Shown: in pieces, positions 22,414-34,511 of the stretch
Position numbering within the stretch: position 1 is the stretch's first letter
Layout: every line of letters starts with the position of its first letter
Source: Hyaloperonospora brassicae
Taxonomy: Eukaryota > Oomycota > Peronosporomycetes > Peronosporales > Peronosporaceae
Length of the DNA stretch: 64,000 nucleotides
Direction of reading: 5' to 3'
NCBI GenBank assembly: GCA_947650285.1
Contig: CANTFL010000221.1
Span: forward strand, 124,001 to 188,000
Notes under the pieces: generated by a model
What the model was told of the DNA's origin: nothing
The model's database searches: none
The model's input: only the letters and a program-made list of their open reading frames with translations
Translations under genes and position numbers: made by a program

Positions 22414-23659
22414 ATGCCCCAGCAACGCACGAACGTGGCGCGGCCGCCCGGTTCCAGTCTCATGGTACGGATAGGAAAGGACAGACCCGTTCCTCGTTCA
22501 AAGCGGCACATAGCTTTGTGTATTACGTGGGCTCACGTTGTTGCAGCATTGGGTGCACCTGTGTCAATCAGGTCAAGACCTTTCGGGCTTAGAAGGCCAA
22601 CCTCCTCGTCGGGCGATTTCCATCGCAGAAGTTGGCGAACATGACACGGAGAGCGACTGTTGGAGCGTCTTGGACGGTCGTGTGTACAACATGACGCCGT
22701 ACCTCACGTACCATCCTGGCGGTGTCGCCGATCTCATGCTGGCAGCAGGAGGGGACTGCTCCAGCCTCTTTTACGAACACCATCCGTGGGTCAATGGCCA
22801 CAGTATGCTGGAAAAGTGCTTTATTGGCCGACTCGATCCAGAGTCAAGTGCGACCCGAGGAGATACCGCGGCGTCGACGGCTGCGCTGCACAAGACCCAG
22901 TGGCAGCTGTTTCAACTCGTGTCGAAGCAGACGGTCGGTCAACAGACTGTTAAACTTACGTTCGCGTTGCCTGCTAAGAAGCTGCTGGGATTGGAGATGC
23001 CAGGGCAGCATGTGAAAGTGCGCGCTATGATACATGGTCGATTCATCGAGCGGCCGTACACACCCACGTCGAGAATCGACCAACCGGCGACGTTCGACTT
23101 GATCGTTAAAGTGTACTCGGATGGAATCATGAGCACATATCTGGACAAATTACAAGCTGGCGACTGCATCGAGATGATGGGGCCGCAGGGAACAATTGGC
23201 TACCCAGAAGCCGGTGTTGTAACAGCTGGAGGTCAATTGAAGCTGATGAATGTGCATCATGTCGTGATGGTTGCTGCTGGGACGGGTATTACACCGATGA
23301 TGCAACTTATCCGTGCGATTGTCGAGAATCGCAAGGATACGGCCAAGATTACGCTGGTGGACTGCAATCACTCGCTCGAGCACATCATCGCGCGCACGCA
23401 GTTAGAGCCGCTAGCTAATATGTTCCAAGAGCGAGTCAAGGTTCATCATGTGCTTCATGAAGCCACGAAAGATGACCTACAAGAATTAGGATCGCTGCGA
23501 ACTGGCAAGCGACTAAGTAAGGAAGTGCTTGCCGAGTTGTTGCCAGAACCGTCACCTGATGTGGCTGCATTTCATTGTGGCCCGCCTGCATTTGACGAAG
23601 CTGTCAGCAGTATGCTGAAAGATATCGGCTACAAGGGTACTCACATTTTCAGGTTTTAG
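22414..23659 (+). CDS. cytochrome b5 / NADH-cytochrome b5 reductase fusion (Ncb5or-like)
   Basis: Two exons: 22414-22464 and 22547-23659, with an 82-bp GT-AG intron (22465-22546). Joining them gives RPPGSSLMHWVHLCQSGQDL, the conserved N-terminal block of Ncb5or-type proteins, and a protein of 387 residues. The cytochrome b5 domain (about 38-113) has heme ligands His73 in HPGG and His96 before PWVN. A short linker follows. The reductase part has FAD motif RPYTPTS (186-192), the NAD(P)H motif AAGTGITPMM (about 260-269) and CGPPAF near 361. There is no room for the CS domain present in animal Ncb5or. It should pass electrons from NAD(P)H through FAD to heme b5, for example for desaturases. No transmembrane segment is evident. 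The ATG context AAAATG is good. Confidence 0.93.
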
Positions 23660-26597
23660 GATGGTATACGCCGCTGAACTCTTCACGTTCATGTTGCTGC
23701 GATGCAACGCCGTATAACGTTCGACGTCTTTTGTCATTGTTCTTGGGTACTTGCAATCGCTTTTAGAATCGAAAGATTTGCGAAAGTGTTGTAACGCTAC
23801 AACATGGGAAACTAGAGGACTTGCACGAAGTTGTCAGGCCTCGCGTACCGTAGCTAAATAGTAATCTCGACTGTATCTACCAGACCGGATAAGCTGCCGC
23901 TGCTGGTGTGTTTCCGCTACCAACAAAACATGTGCTGATCGCTGATCGCTCGTGCAACTCGGGCAGCAGAAAGATATAAGCATCGACACCTAGCGCGATC
24001 GAGATATCAATGCACGAAATACGTCACGCTGCACGTTCTGGCGTTACTGAGTTAGGTCCGATAAGGTTGCAGTCTTCGACAGGTTCGTGCCTAATAGAGC
24101 TAATGAAGTGATGTTGCAGACCGGCAAGTCATGTGACGCACGTCATCATCAGTTTGTGCATCGAAAGCGATCGAGGAACGCACGACTACAGTGTTTGAAT
24201 GACAAGCTGGAAGTGTAGTGAGACATCTACATGGCGGGTGAGAGCCAAGTTAGTCAGTTGACTACAGAATGTAGCAGGATCACGATCTCAGTTCACAAGT
24301 GGTAGATTGCATCAAGACAAGGTGAAGACCAACTTGCTCTTGCAACTGCCAGAGTATGAAAGCTTATGACTTTGTTGTAGGACGACGACTTGGTTTGGAT
24401 GCATTTATGTACACTAATTGACCAAGAGGGCATGCATGGTGCTCGAATCCGGGTTACAATGTATGTCTTGAGAGCCACATGAGTCATTTTGCTGAACTAA
24501 ACTTTGCGTTGTCTGTTGTTCCCTTACATTCGGTGACGGAGGCGATATGACACTACTCATACCGACAATGTCGATACAAAGCACGGACATTGCTTCATAC
24601 AGAATGTTCATTCAAATAGGACAATAAATTGTTTGCGCGATGCAATTATTTACGTGATGATAGTAAAAAAGACAATTTATTGAGGAACATGGAAGAGGGT
24701 GAACTATGCGCCAAACAATCATGAAAATGAGCCACATTATCGAAAAGTGAACCATCAGATGAAAAAAAATAACGCATCACAAGATTGAATAAAAAACCAT
24801 CACACGATGTATACCATACGATCGATTATACGAATGCTTCAGATTACATACTTGCTTCTATGTGGTTGTTGCATTGCAATAAAAGGTCGTACTACTGTAA
24901 AAGACCGAGCAACCACAGTGGTGTGGTATACTAAAGTTCTTATAGAACGATTTTCCCAGTGGTATGGTCGGATCGGAACGATTTTCAGTATCCATTGACC
25001 ACTTACTTTTTCACCATACAAGTTGCGGACACGCAGGTACGTCTACCACAGGAAACATAGACCTTCGATCTTCGAAGCAGCATCAGTATTCCGTGTCAGC
25101 GCGATGATACCGACTATGTCAAGAACGTAGTACAAGGCAGTGTGAGTCGATTGAGCTACAACGTCGATGCGGACCGAGAGGGCAGCGGTTTCTGCTCTCG
25201 TCTGCTTTACGTCCTTCACTGTGGGCAGCAATATTGCATCGGTATATATATACAACTTCCTGATGCAACATACAGATCACCAGCTTTACCACCGGTAGTA
25301 GCTCCATTATTAATGAACGTAATTCTCTATCAGCGTCGCGCGTTCTATCAGCGTGTCTTCCGCTTGGTTGTCCGCAAGTGTCTGTATGACCGCCTGCAAT
25401 AGCACCAACAAAATTCCGTCTGCTCTTCTGCATAATGTCCGCTCTTGCGTTTTTGTTCATTCGCCGTCTTATGCTGGCTCGAGTCGACCCTTACACGTCT
25501 CACACATCATTGTGCAAGCGCCTTATTGACACTGCGCTGTCTCTTCTTATATTACGTAAGCGATACCGCCAAGGCGACAGCTGCACATAATCCAGTGTCC
25601 TCTCATTAGATGTGGCTAAAAGAGATAGAAACCTTTACGGTTCAAGCTGGTATGGACGAACAGGAAGCTTTGGCCAACGTTGCTGCAAGTTTGTGGTGTA
25701 GAAGGTAAGTTGGAAAGTAATTGAAATGGAGTTGGCTTAAGACTCAAAAGAACTACAGGGCCCTGCGGCTCTGCATCTATTCTCCTGGATGTAGCCACCA
25801 GGCACACGACACGAGTTGGTGTGACCTTGCCATTCGCGACTGCGTCGTTATCGACTAGATCCATACAGGATGACTGAAGTTGATGTCTCACTTCAACATG
25901 TAAAGTATGTACCAGTCATGCACCCAGGTCGATTGCGTGCATCTCAGCTTATGCGCTGTTGTCAGCTTTGTTCGTCGCTCGTCCTTGTGCGCCCAGCAGA
26001 AACAGTGTGGCCATACAATCGAGCGATACTATCGGGTGACGCTTGGAGCGTCAACCGACCTTTGTCATGATTCAGCAAACGACTGGCAACAAACCGAGAC
26101 GAAGGTTTCTGATCAACGAGACAGAAGAGAAAATGAAGAAAATACACAGGCATGTACACGAATGATTCCTGGCATGTGTATAAATCTCTGTTGGGCCGCG
26201 TAGTAGTATACAGTAGCAGATGCGCTTTATTTTCTCACCTGGTGGTGCATATTTCATTTCTTTCATCTTGTCGTACATTTCTTGCATGTCCATGCTTCAC
26301 ATTCTGCGATCATCTACGTATGTAGTGCAATTAGTATTGTTCCCAGAGGGCGCCATGTCGTACGAATGTGACTTGCTCATTGTGTGACGCGGGGGCGTCA
26401 TGAACAGTACACATCACGTCTAGGATCGTTTGACAGCCCTATCCGGTCGTCAATTGAGGAGCTACTTCCTCGTGTGCTTCAGTTTGCTGCGACCAGTCAA
26501 CTCCTCCACCCGCTTCCTACTCAATGCGTCGTCACTACACCCACTTCCACTTGTGCAGCAAAGTCTCACTCAATGGATTTGACACCTACTCCTCCTC
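23660..26597. other. intergenic, no gene recognised
   Basis: About 2.9 kb. Short open frames occur on both strands, the longest about 113 codons (25119-25460, minus), without a motif, signal peptide or repeat. No transposon terminus or RNA gene seen. Confidence 0.5.
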
Positions 26598-26632
26598 TCT
26601 CTCTCTTTCTTCCTCGCTCTCTCACTGTCGCA
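26598..26632. repeat. CT-rich tract
   Basis: An imperfect (CT)n tract about 90 bp beyond the glutamine synthetase stop codon, hence in its 3' flank (GA-rich in the transcript). Confidence 0.8.
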
Positions 26633-26717
26633 CTACGCTTACAATCGAAAGAGCTGCACGCCACACGCGTGTGCACGTGCGTTGCAGCAGCTACAGTGAC
26701 CGTCCGCGACTCGGTCT

Positions 26718-27788
26718 CTACGCTTCGTCGAGGATCGTCGTCTTGACAATGCGGCTCGTGACCACGTACGGGTCCATGTTGGACGCGGGACGGCGGTCTT
26801 CAAAGTAGCCCTTGCCCTCGGCCTCGGCCACGCGCGGGATGCGAATCGACGCCCCGCGGTTCGCCACGCCGTACGAAAACGTGTCCATGCTGGCCGTCTC
26901 GTGGCGCCCCGTGAGCCGGCGCTCGTTGCCCGTGCCGTACGCAGCAATGTGCTCCTTGTGCTTGAGCTTCATCTTCTCAATGGCTTCAATGATCGCGCCC
27001 ATGCCGCCGTCTTCGCGCATGGCGATGGTCGAGTAGTTGGTGTGGCAGCCGGCGCCATTCCAGTCGCCGGGAATGGGCTTCGGGTCCCACGACACGTTCA
27101 CGCCAAAGTCTTCGCACACGCGCAGCAGAATGTAGCGCGACATCCACAAGTGGTCGCCCGACTCGATGCCCGTGCACGGCCCGACTTGGTACTCCCACTG
27201 GCCCGGCATGACCTCGGCGTTGATGCCAGAGATGTTGAGGCCCGCGTAGAGCGACGCGCGGTAGTGGGCGTCGACAATCAGCCGGCCAAACACCGAGTGC
27301 GCGCCGGCGCCGCAATAGTACGGCCCCTGGGGACCGGGGAACCCGCCCCGGGGCCAGCCGTAGGGCGTCACGCCGTCCTTCTCAAAGAGCGTGTACTCTT
27401 GCTCAATGCCAAACCAGGGCTCGTGGCTGGCAGCAGCGTCCATGACGCGGGCCGCGTCGGCGCGCGTGTTGTTGGCAATGGGCGTCATGTCGGGCTTGAG
27501 GCAGTCGCAGAGCACGAGGAGGTGCTTGCCGCGTCGGAACGGGTCCTTGAAGATGGCGACGGGTCGCAAGAGCACCTCCGAGTCCTCGCCCGGGGCTTGG
27601 CCCGTGCTCGAGCCGTCAAAGTTCCACACGGGCAGGTCCGCGACGGACGTCACGTCGTGGGTCAGCGTCTTGGTCTTGCAGCGCAAGTCCTGACCCGACC
27701 CGCCGATCCACACGTACTCGGCGAGGGTCACGTTGCCCGTGTCGAGCGACATGTACTGGTCGTACACGGCGCGGTCCAGTGAGCTCAT
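26718..27788 (-). CDS. GLN1: glutamine synthetase, GSII type
   Basis: A 356-residue intronless gene from ATG 27788 to TAG 26718. The length is normal for eukaryotic GSII. It joins glutamate and ammonium using ATP to make glutamine and forms cytosolic or organellar decamers. Motifs visible: the N-terminal beta-grasp region ending [17 protein letters not shown] (57-72), the metal-binding [11 protein letters not shown] (127-137), [16 protein letters not shown] (189-204), [14 protein letters not shown] (241-254) and the ATP-binding [10 protein letters not shown] (310-319). The frame stays open 128 codons upstream but is Arg/Ser/Pro-rich without an ATG that fits better, so I take 27788 as the start and the rest as leader. 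GC content is much higher than in the surroundings, with strong third-base bias, typical of a highly expressed gene. Confidence 0.97.
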   Translation of the reverse strand: MSSLDRAVYDQYMSLDTGNVTLAEYVWIGGSGQDLRCKTKTLTHDVTSVADLPVWNFDGSSTGQAPGEDSEVLLRPVAIFKDPFRRGKHLLVLCDCLKPDMTPIANNTRADAARVMDAAASHEPWFGIEQEYTLFEKDGVTPYGWPRGGFPGPQGPYYCGAGAHSVFGRLIVDAHYRASLYAGLNISGINAEVMPGQWEYQVGPCTGIESGDHLWMSRYILLRVCEDFGVNVSWDPKPIPGDWNGAGCHTNYSTIAMREDGGMGAIIEAIEKMKLKHKEHIAAYGTGNERRLTGRHETASMDTFSYGVANRGASIRIPRVAEAEGKGYFEDRRPASNMDPYVVTSRIVKTTILDEA

Positions 27789-27850
27789 GGTCGAGGGAAA
27801 AAGGGATGGGGAGGGAGGGATGGAGGGAGGAAGGGGGGGCACTGGACGGA
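27789..27850. promoter_or_regulatory. G-run tract in the glutamine synthetase leader
   Basis: Just upstream of the start codon the plus strand holds several runs of three or more G (GGGATGGGGAGGGAGGGATG and then GGAAGGGGGGGC). This could form a G-quadruplex on the template strand. The mRNA leader is correspondingly C- and Pro-codon-rich. A functional role is inference only. Confidence 0.4.
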
Positions 27851-30295
27851 CGGGAGGTGGGCGAGTCGCACGTGGCAAATTGGATTGTGGGGAGGACGGA
27901 CGAGCGGAGCTCCTGGCGGAGGAGGGCGAAGAGCGGGCGGGGCGACGTGCTCCGATCGTTGTCCGAAGCGAGGGGGGCAAGCCGACTGCCGTGTGTTTTT
28001 TTCCTGAAATGGTCGTCGCTCTTGTTGTAGTTAACAACAGGACCTGAGAGATCTGATACGCGCTGCACGACCCACGCTGCGGAATCGCTCGTTCGTTACA
28101 AACACATTGTCGGACGCGGTCTCGACACTCTGGCACAGCAGCTGTGCAAAGCGGCGACGATGCCAAACACACTGATCATGTGCTGCACCATGTGTGCTCT
28201 CATCGACGGCCATTCGTCGTTATGGCCACGGTCGTTGACTACACGCTGTCGTTGCCAATAGCCTATGAGCGCTTTCACCACCTTTCTTACGCGGGCAGCA
28301 CTGGCACGAAAAGCACACGCAGCACGATGATACGCGGCTGTCAGATGTAGCGACAGTTATTGACAGTAGTTGTGGTGGAGATATGGCATCAGGACGATAC
28401 GCATTCGGTCGTGGGCGCTACAGAGTCGTAAGCAGCCGTGAGACGCTAAATCGATGCTGGATGCGCCTGTGACCTGCAACAACTAATGTCGGCAAAAAGA
28501 TCCCTCTGATTCCGTTGACGCGTCAAGCGTGGAGCGTTGGGATTGGATGAATCGAGTGACACGGTACAGCCGGGGATAGGGCCTGACGCTCGCGTCGCAC
28601 GTGCCGCAATCGAGACACCACCATCATTGTTGTGATGCAAACATGGCCGCGTGGAAAAGGCACGACGGACGATGAGTCGTCGAGCAGGCGACTTCAAACG
28701 CTGGCATTATCAACAAGAGGTGCTGCGTCATTTATCTACAGCCATCGATGCAGTGTGGCGGTATCACGCGACGTTGCGGTCGATGGGTATGGTCGATTGC
28801 CTCGATCTATGCGTGGTATTATTTCAGGGTTGATTGGTTCTTTCGTCGTCGTAAACTCACAAAAACTTTCGGCCGTCCACCCTCTTCAAACGCACAACTG
28901 GTGGACGGTCTTTCTCTGTGTTTGCAAAGCCTTGAAGCTCCGGAGAGTATAACAACCGGGAGACTCAAGCAGGGACTGTCTCGCCTAAAAAAGCAATTTG
29001 TGCAGCTTTCGGTACGGTATGCTGCGTTGAAGCCGTAGGTGACCAATGTATGCGGACGAAGTTGTAAACAAAATTTCGGATTTGCGGGAAAGAAGTACGA
29101 CGTGGCGACTCTGAGGAGTAACTTGTACCACCCAAGAGGCTGGTAGTGCAAGTACGATGCGACCATCTCTGGCAATTCAGTTCATCGAAGTTCACCGTAC
29201 GTACGTACGTACCCGTCGATACGGCTGACTGGCATCGACTGTGCTCTTTGCCTCGCATGTCGTCGTAGCTCCTGACGGTGACCTCATGTAGTGGTATTGG
29301 TGTCCGCACGTATGAGCTACAAGTACTATAGCCAATGTCTTCTGTCGCGGTCTGCTGTCCGAACGACAATCACTCGAACAGACACCACTTTCTCCGTGGC
29401 AGATGGATCGTAGTTGCAAAGTGGACCGGTCAACTACCAGCACCGCTTATGCGACCGCGTAGTCGTCGCACGAGGGCTACTTCGCGCTTCGAGTATATCG
29501 GCTCGCTTCTCTGACGACCGTTATCTCGTCTATCGAGCGGTCACCACACTGCGTAGAGAGAATGATCAACGATCGTTGCGAGCTGTGCGAATACTGCGAA
29601 GGGCCGTGCCACCTTCCAGCCGCGCTTTTCATGTCTCCTTCGTGTGCGATAATCAGCAGAGATAGTTTGTCAAATGTTACGGATTGGCGTCGTCCGGACA
29701 AGTCGTTTGTAAGGCAGCGATAGCACGAAAAAAGTGTGGCGATAGACATTTGTTTCACGCGGCGAATGTGTGTCCTGCTTTGTAAGCGACAGCACTCTCT
29801 ACCTGGAAAGACCACAGTGGCAGAGTGTGCTCGAGCAGTAAAGCACAGGACTCTTGTTTTAGCACCTACCGCCGGAGTCCGGATCCGATCCCTATCAGAA
29901 AAACGTGGTCCTATGTATCCTCTTTCCATTCATTGTCACCCAACCAGTCTGGCCAATTCGGCACGTCAAGAGCTCCTACAAGCCAACTTAACACCGGTAC
30001 CACTTCCGTGATCACGCTTGACCATGTTGTGGTTCGATTAGCACATGACTCACGACGAGGCGTGCACACAACACGAAGGCTTGTGATGCTGTTGCTGCTG
30101 CAGAGTCCCAATGCTGCCTCGGGGGTGATTCAGACGGAGTGAATGCAGAAGAGGTCGTTCATTTTCAGTAAAAAGCGAGCAAACCGGAACAGAATGCTCA
30201 GGTCTACTTACTCGATCAGCAAACGCAATCAGCCGATCGAACGCTCGCCCACTCGCTGTGGCTACCTGACTGGCTATTCACGCACTGCAATCAAG
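27851..30295. other. intergenic, no gene recognised
   Basis: It holds the upstream region of the glutamine synthetase gene and short open frames on both strands with no motif. A small (GTAC)n repeat lies near 29198-29212. Confidence 0.5.
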
Positions 30296-30928
30296 TCAAC
30301 TGCGTTTGGACTTCTTCTTTTCGTGGCCATCTTGAGCATATCGAGGATGCTGTTGATCGGACGACGACCGCTGATGTGTGCGATAGGAGTCGCGACTGTT
30401 GGCGTCGCTCCCGCCCGAGTCGTCGCTACTGTCACTCCGTCTGCGTCGCTTGGTACAACCCATCGACTCGTGTACATGCTGACATTTCTCCTTCTTCTTC
30501 GTCTTCTTCGTCTTCTTCTCCTTCTTCTCCTTCTCCTTCTTTGCCGTCTTCTCCTTCTTCTTCTTCTTTCTTGAACGTCGGTCGTCGTCCGAGACGTCCG
30601 AGTCCCAGTCATTGATAGCAGCGAATGCCTGTGGGTTCAACCCGCTGCCCGTGCCGTCGCTACTGGTCACTTGAGAGCGCCTTTCGTGCGTCGAGTGCAT
30701 CGATTTGTCCCGTGATGCGTCCAGTTGCTTGCGATATGCGGTCGTGTGGTGGCTGGACGGGTCTCTCTTGGCCTCGGCCTCCAGCTTCTGCAGCTTAAAG
30801 CCGACAAGCTGGTCGTACATTTTTTGCAGCGTCGACCCCGCATCTGCGCTCTTGATCAGCGACTTGCCGTGGTCCTGACGCTTGTGGCGTTTGCACGTCC
30901 CCGTGTAGCACTGCGGACACGTCGACAT
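30296..30928 (-). CDS. lysine-rich nuclear-type protein of unknown function
   Basis: A 210-residue frame from ATG 30928 to 30296. The N-terminus has a small Cys/His cluster (CPQCYTGTCKRH, residues 4-15) that could bind zinc. A helical, charged part follows (STLQKMYDQLVGFKLQKLEA, about 32-51). Then come an acidic patch (INDWDSDVSDDD) and a Lys/Glu-rich stretch of about 35 residues encoded by a polypyrimidine tract on the plus strand (30487-30575). The end is Ser/Asp- and Arg/Lys-rich (RRRRSDSSDDSGGSD..KKKSKRS). This make-up suggests a nuclear, RNA- or chromatin-associated protein, but I do not recognise the family. The low-complexity part is prone to length change. Confidence 0.65.
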   Translation of the reverse strand: MSTCPQCYTGTCKRHKRQDHGKSLIKSADAGSTLQKMYDQLVGFKLQKLEAEAKRDPSSHHTTAYRKQLDASRDKSMHSTHERRSQVTSSDGTGSGLNPQAFAAINDWDSDVSDDDRRSRKKKKKEKTAKKEKEKKEKKTKKTKKKEKCQHVHESMGCTKRRRRSDSSDDSGGSDANSRDSYRTHQRSSSDQQHPRYAQDGHEKKKSKRS

Positions 30929-31026
30929 CGTGCGGACAAATATGCTCGAACAGAATTTACGTCGTGTTTGTTCGACTACAAGTGGCTCGCTACTTATGTA
31001 GGAGGCGTACTTATGACAGAAACAGT

Positions 31027-31389
31027 CTGGCGAAACGAAAAGGGCCAGTTATTCAGTCTGTTTTGACGCAGCCAAGTTCGATCTCGAGGCGCAGGATCGA
31101 GTTGCGCAATTCTTAGAAGAAATGGGATGGTGTGTACCCAAAACACTTCCGTGAAAAATGCGATGTGATTGGCTTGCGACCCATCACTTTAGAGATTCTG
31201 CGCGCAGCCCTATCAGCTAGTCGCAAACAGCGTTTGAGATACCGAGATTGTCACACGATCAAAAACCATCGATTAGATGTTTCTCGAATAGTCCATAGTT
31301 CGATATCTAATTTGCTTATGCACATTTTAGGGTGCGGTATAGTTTACTATCCACCAAAAACAAGTTTGCAAAATATTTGTGCGAAATAA
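31027..31389 (+). pseudogene. coding-like fragments of an unidentified gene
   Basis: Two adjacent plus-strand frames look like protein. One contains FDAAKFDLEAQDRVAQFLEE and MGWCVPKTLP, then a stop. The next, overlapping frame contains IGLRPITLEILRAALSASRK and SSISNLLMHILGCGIVYYPP. The overlap suggests a single frame change in a former gene. No domain is recognised. A transposon-derived origin is possible. Confidence 0.3.
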
Positions 31390-34300
31390 TCAAAGTAACC
31401 TCGATAGGTGGTAAAGCTAGAGTATGCATGATCCGTCCAGACATCGACAATCTTTCTGAATGTCAGCTGATATTCTATGTGTTTACTCTCATGCGAAGAG
31501 CGCGACATATGCGTGACAGTCAGGGCTTTGTACTTGCATCAACACGACTTCCGCCCCAATCCCCAACTATTACGAGCAGAGCAAAGCCTTCCCTATCTTT
31601 CGAGTTGCAAACAAGTTTTGCATTATATGTGCTTTGGTTCATGTTGGTGGTAAAGCAAATTAAGAACGTGGTGACGGCGATTATAAGCAGACAGACCGAG
31701 CGTACTGCATCGTCAAGAAACATGTCACGCACTGATCAATATGAGGAACACTCGAGTCACTAATATGGAAAACAGTCACCTCGCTGATAGAATCTATACT
31801 CGCCTGACTAGACAGTTTCGTTGCTAGCAGTCTCTAGCATAGCTACGGAATATTCCCACAGTTTCCAGTCGTGTGGACTGGGCGCCATTCTTTCTATGGT
31901 AGCACTTATGAAGTGCGCTGCGAGCTTACATTATCGCGCAGTGCGCTACAAGCGTACATTCTTGCGTCCGAGTACTTCATTGACGATCACTTTTGGATCC
32001 AAGTGTTCAATAACGAGAACTGCAAAAACAAAAAGTGTGCGATGTCTATGTCTTGGGCCTGAAGCTGACATTGAGGAGTTTGCTGGGCACAGTTAATGCA
32101 TCTGAATCTAGTTCCGTCGCGGTACCCGATCACCATGTAATCGCGTGACTCAGTGCCAGTCGCTGCGCTAGCGCAGGCTTTTTCCTGACTTTACCATCGA
32201 GTGCGGTGAGTTATAAGATCAGCATTTTTGTCAGTTCGCCGAGAGATACAACACGCAGGTAGTTCTTGCGGCGTCTCTATTTCAGCCTTTGCGGAGGCGC
32301 CACGCTTTACACATACACTGCTTACTTGTAAAATACGTTCGAGCGAGCGAGTATGCAAGCGAGCAATGTGTGCTCCTTCTCGAACGTTACGTACGCCTTC
32401 TTTCGCTCTCAAGTGCATATCTTGCTGACTTTGTGCTCGCTTACGTTCTCTCAATTGAGCAAAATAGCACGGTCTTGCCCAGGTCTACGTCGACACCTAG
32501 AAAAATGCTGCAACGTCTCGCGCTGATGCCGCCACTCGCCATCTTGGTCCTTCGATGTCCGTCTAAAATCGCGATCCGCACGTCACATTCGCGTATTGAT
32601 CTCCAGAGTGCTTCAAGTGCCACGTCGCGAATAACATATTACCCGCTGCAGTGCACATGAACACAAATGAGCTAATGCGGTTCTTTTGGTACGTCTTGAT
32701 AGACACGCCATCGATGTACGCGCCAGAATCGGTTGCAGGCTCGTCACTTTGTTGCCATCAAGAACGCCGAATCATACGTAAAGTCGTGCTCTTGTATGTG
32801 CCAGAGCATCCACTATCGATGCCGATCGATTAAGCCTCGACTAACTTCCGTCATTTCACTCATCTCTACTCACTTCTCCGCCGACCCACAAGCAGTGCAT
32901 TTCGTCCAGCAACATATCATCACTGCAATTCAGCGACATCGGTCAAGCTCGATACAGGAGCCACCACATGATCGTTGTGCAAACGGAAGCAGATGCTGGC
33001 CGCGTGCACCCGTTTGCTACGATATCGTTCAAAGCGAGAACAATCTGGCAAAACGTGATACCGATCCGATCACGGCTCTTAATGCTCGATGATGCAAGCA
33101 TAGGTAGTGTCGTTGTTTGATGCGACTTCATGTCATGATACACAGCTGGTACCACAAGCGCACCCATTCGACTAGGATCGTAAGTTGCGATCACCAGATG
33201 GGTATGGTGAAACGCACGTTGCGCATCGTTCGACTAGTACGTCACGCCACCAATCCTTCGAAATGACAGTATGTTCATACGTGTATTCTGAACTGTGTAA
33301 ACCCGACAATCGTCAGCAGACGCGAAGAGAGACCACAACTTGTTTGCTGGAGCCTGCCCACTTCGACTCGTCCCGCGAAGATCTTCTTTGACACGGCGCA
33401 TCGTCAACATCAGTCTCAACAGCGGCAGCAGCAGTGTCTGTCGATAGCTCATCGCTGAGTAACCTTGCTGAGATACCGGTGATCGTTTGTCCGCGAAACA
33501 CGGCCATTAGTGACCCAGATGTGCAGAGCCTCCCCTCTGGAGCACATGACTATCAGATGCGTTGACAGGTATCTTTTTCAGGAAATAATCTCAAGAGCGC
33601 GTTCTCCGTGCGCGCCCATGCAGTGTGCCAAGCATGAATCGTTTGCACACGCCTGCCCATGGCGAAGACGAACTCTGTTGTCGCTGCGTAACTATGGCAG
33701 AGACGCGAAAAACATCTCCGGCTTGCTTTTCGCGCTAACCGGACAATGACAAATCGTGACAGGTGTATCGAGGCAGACCGCTCGCTTGCTCTGGTGCTTT
33801 GGTATTGCTAAGCGGCATACAAATAGTTCAAGCGGTAAGTGGGATGCACTTCATGCGCAGCTCTAGGAGCTTACAGCATACGACCGCCTTATTGACCCAG
33901 CTAGCACCTATGAACGTCAACCAGGCGCTCGACAAGGACCTGAAGATCAGAAAAGCTTTATGGCCACGGTCTCGGCGGAGCTGTTGGCATCAAAAAGGGC
34001 TCTGAGTAAAGTGCGCTCCCTAGGGACACGCCACCAGAGCAACATCGTGATACATTTGCCAAACCGCCCGTCTTGAAGTACCCCCAAAGTCATAAACGCG
34101 CTTGAGCACAGACTTGGCGACGAAAAGTGTGCTCGCAAGAGCAAAGCAACAGGCGGAAGCGCAGAGCACGAGCCAAAGCGACGGTACGCAACGAGAGATC
34201 GCTCAGAACAAGGCACTCATGTTCACACCGTGTGTCCGACACTTGAAACACGAAAGCAGCTCGAGCTGTCGAAGTTGACCACGCTAGTCACCTGCCCATA

Positions 34301-34511
34301 GGACCGACACGCGACAAACCGAACGTTAGTCGTGCTACTGAGACGGTTTCGAGCGTCGTCGACGCTCGGTTGCAAGGCTTTGACAACGAGTACGCTACGC
34401 CCCTATGTAGAGAATACGGTTTCTGATTTGCAGGCGTCATGCCTCTGTTTTTCGCACTTGGCGCCCCTCCACATCGCTTCAAACCCGCCGTTTGAACCCA
34501 CGCTGTTCTCC
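31390..34511. other. intergenic, no gene recognised
   Basis: About 3.1 kb with many short open frames. One at 31871-32062 (plus) has fairly protein-like composition (ALQAYILASEYFIDDHFWIQ) but no recognised domain. No repeats or transposon ends seen. Confidence 0.45.

Noticed and set aside
26901..27782. Long plus-strand frame (293 codons) opposite glutamine synthetase
   Set aside because: It mirrors the strong GC third-base bias of the real gene; Arg/Val/His-rich composition and no motif.
30143..30574. Leu-rich frame on plus, which looks like a membrane protein
   Set aside because: The Leu run is only the complement of the Lys/Glu tract of the minus-strand gene.
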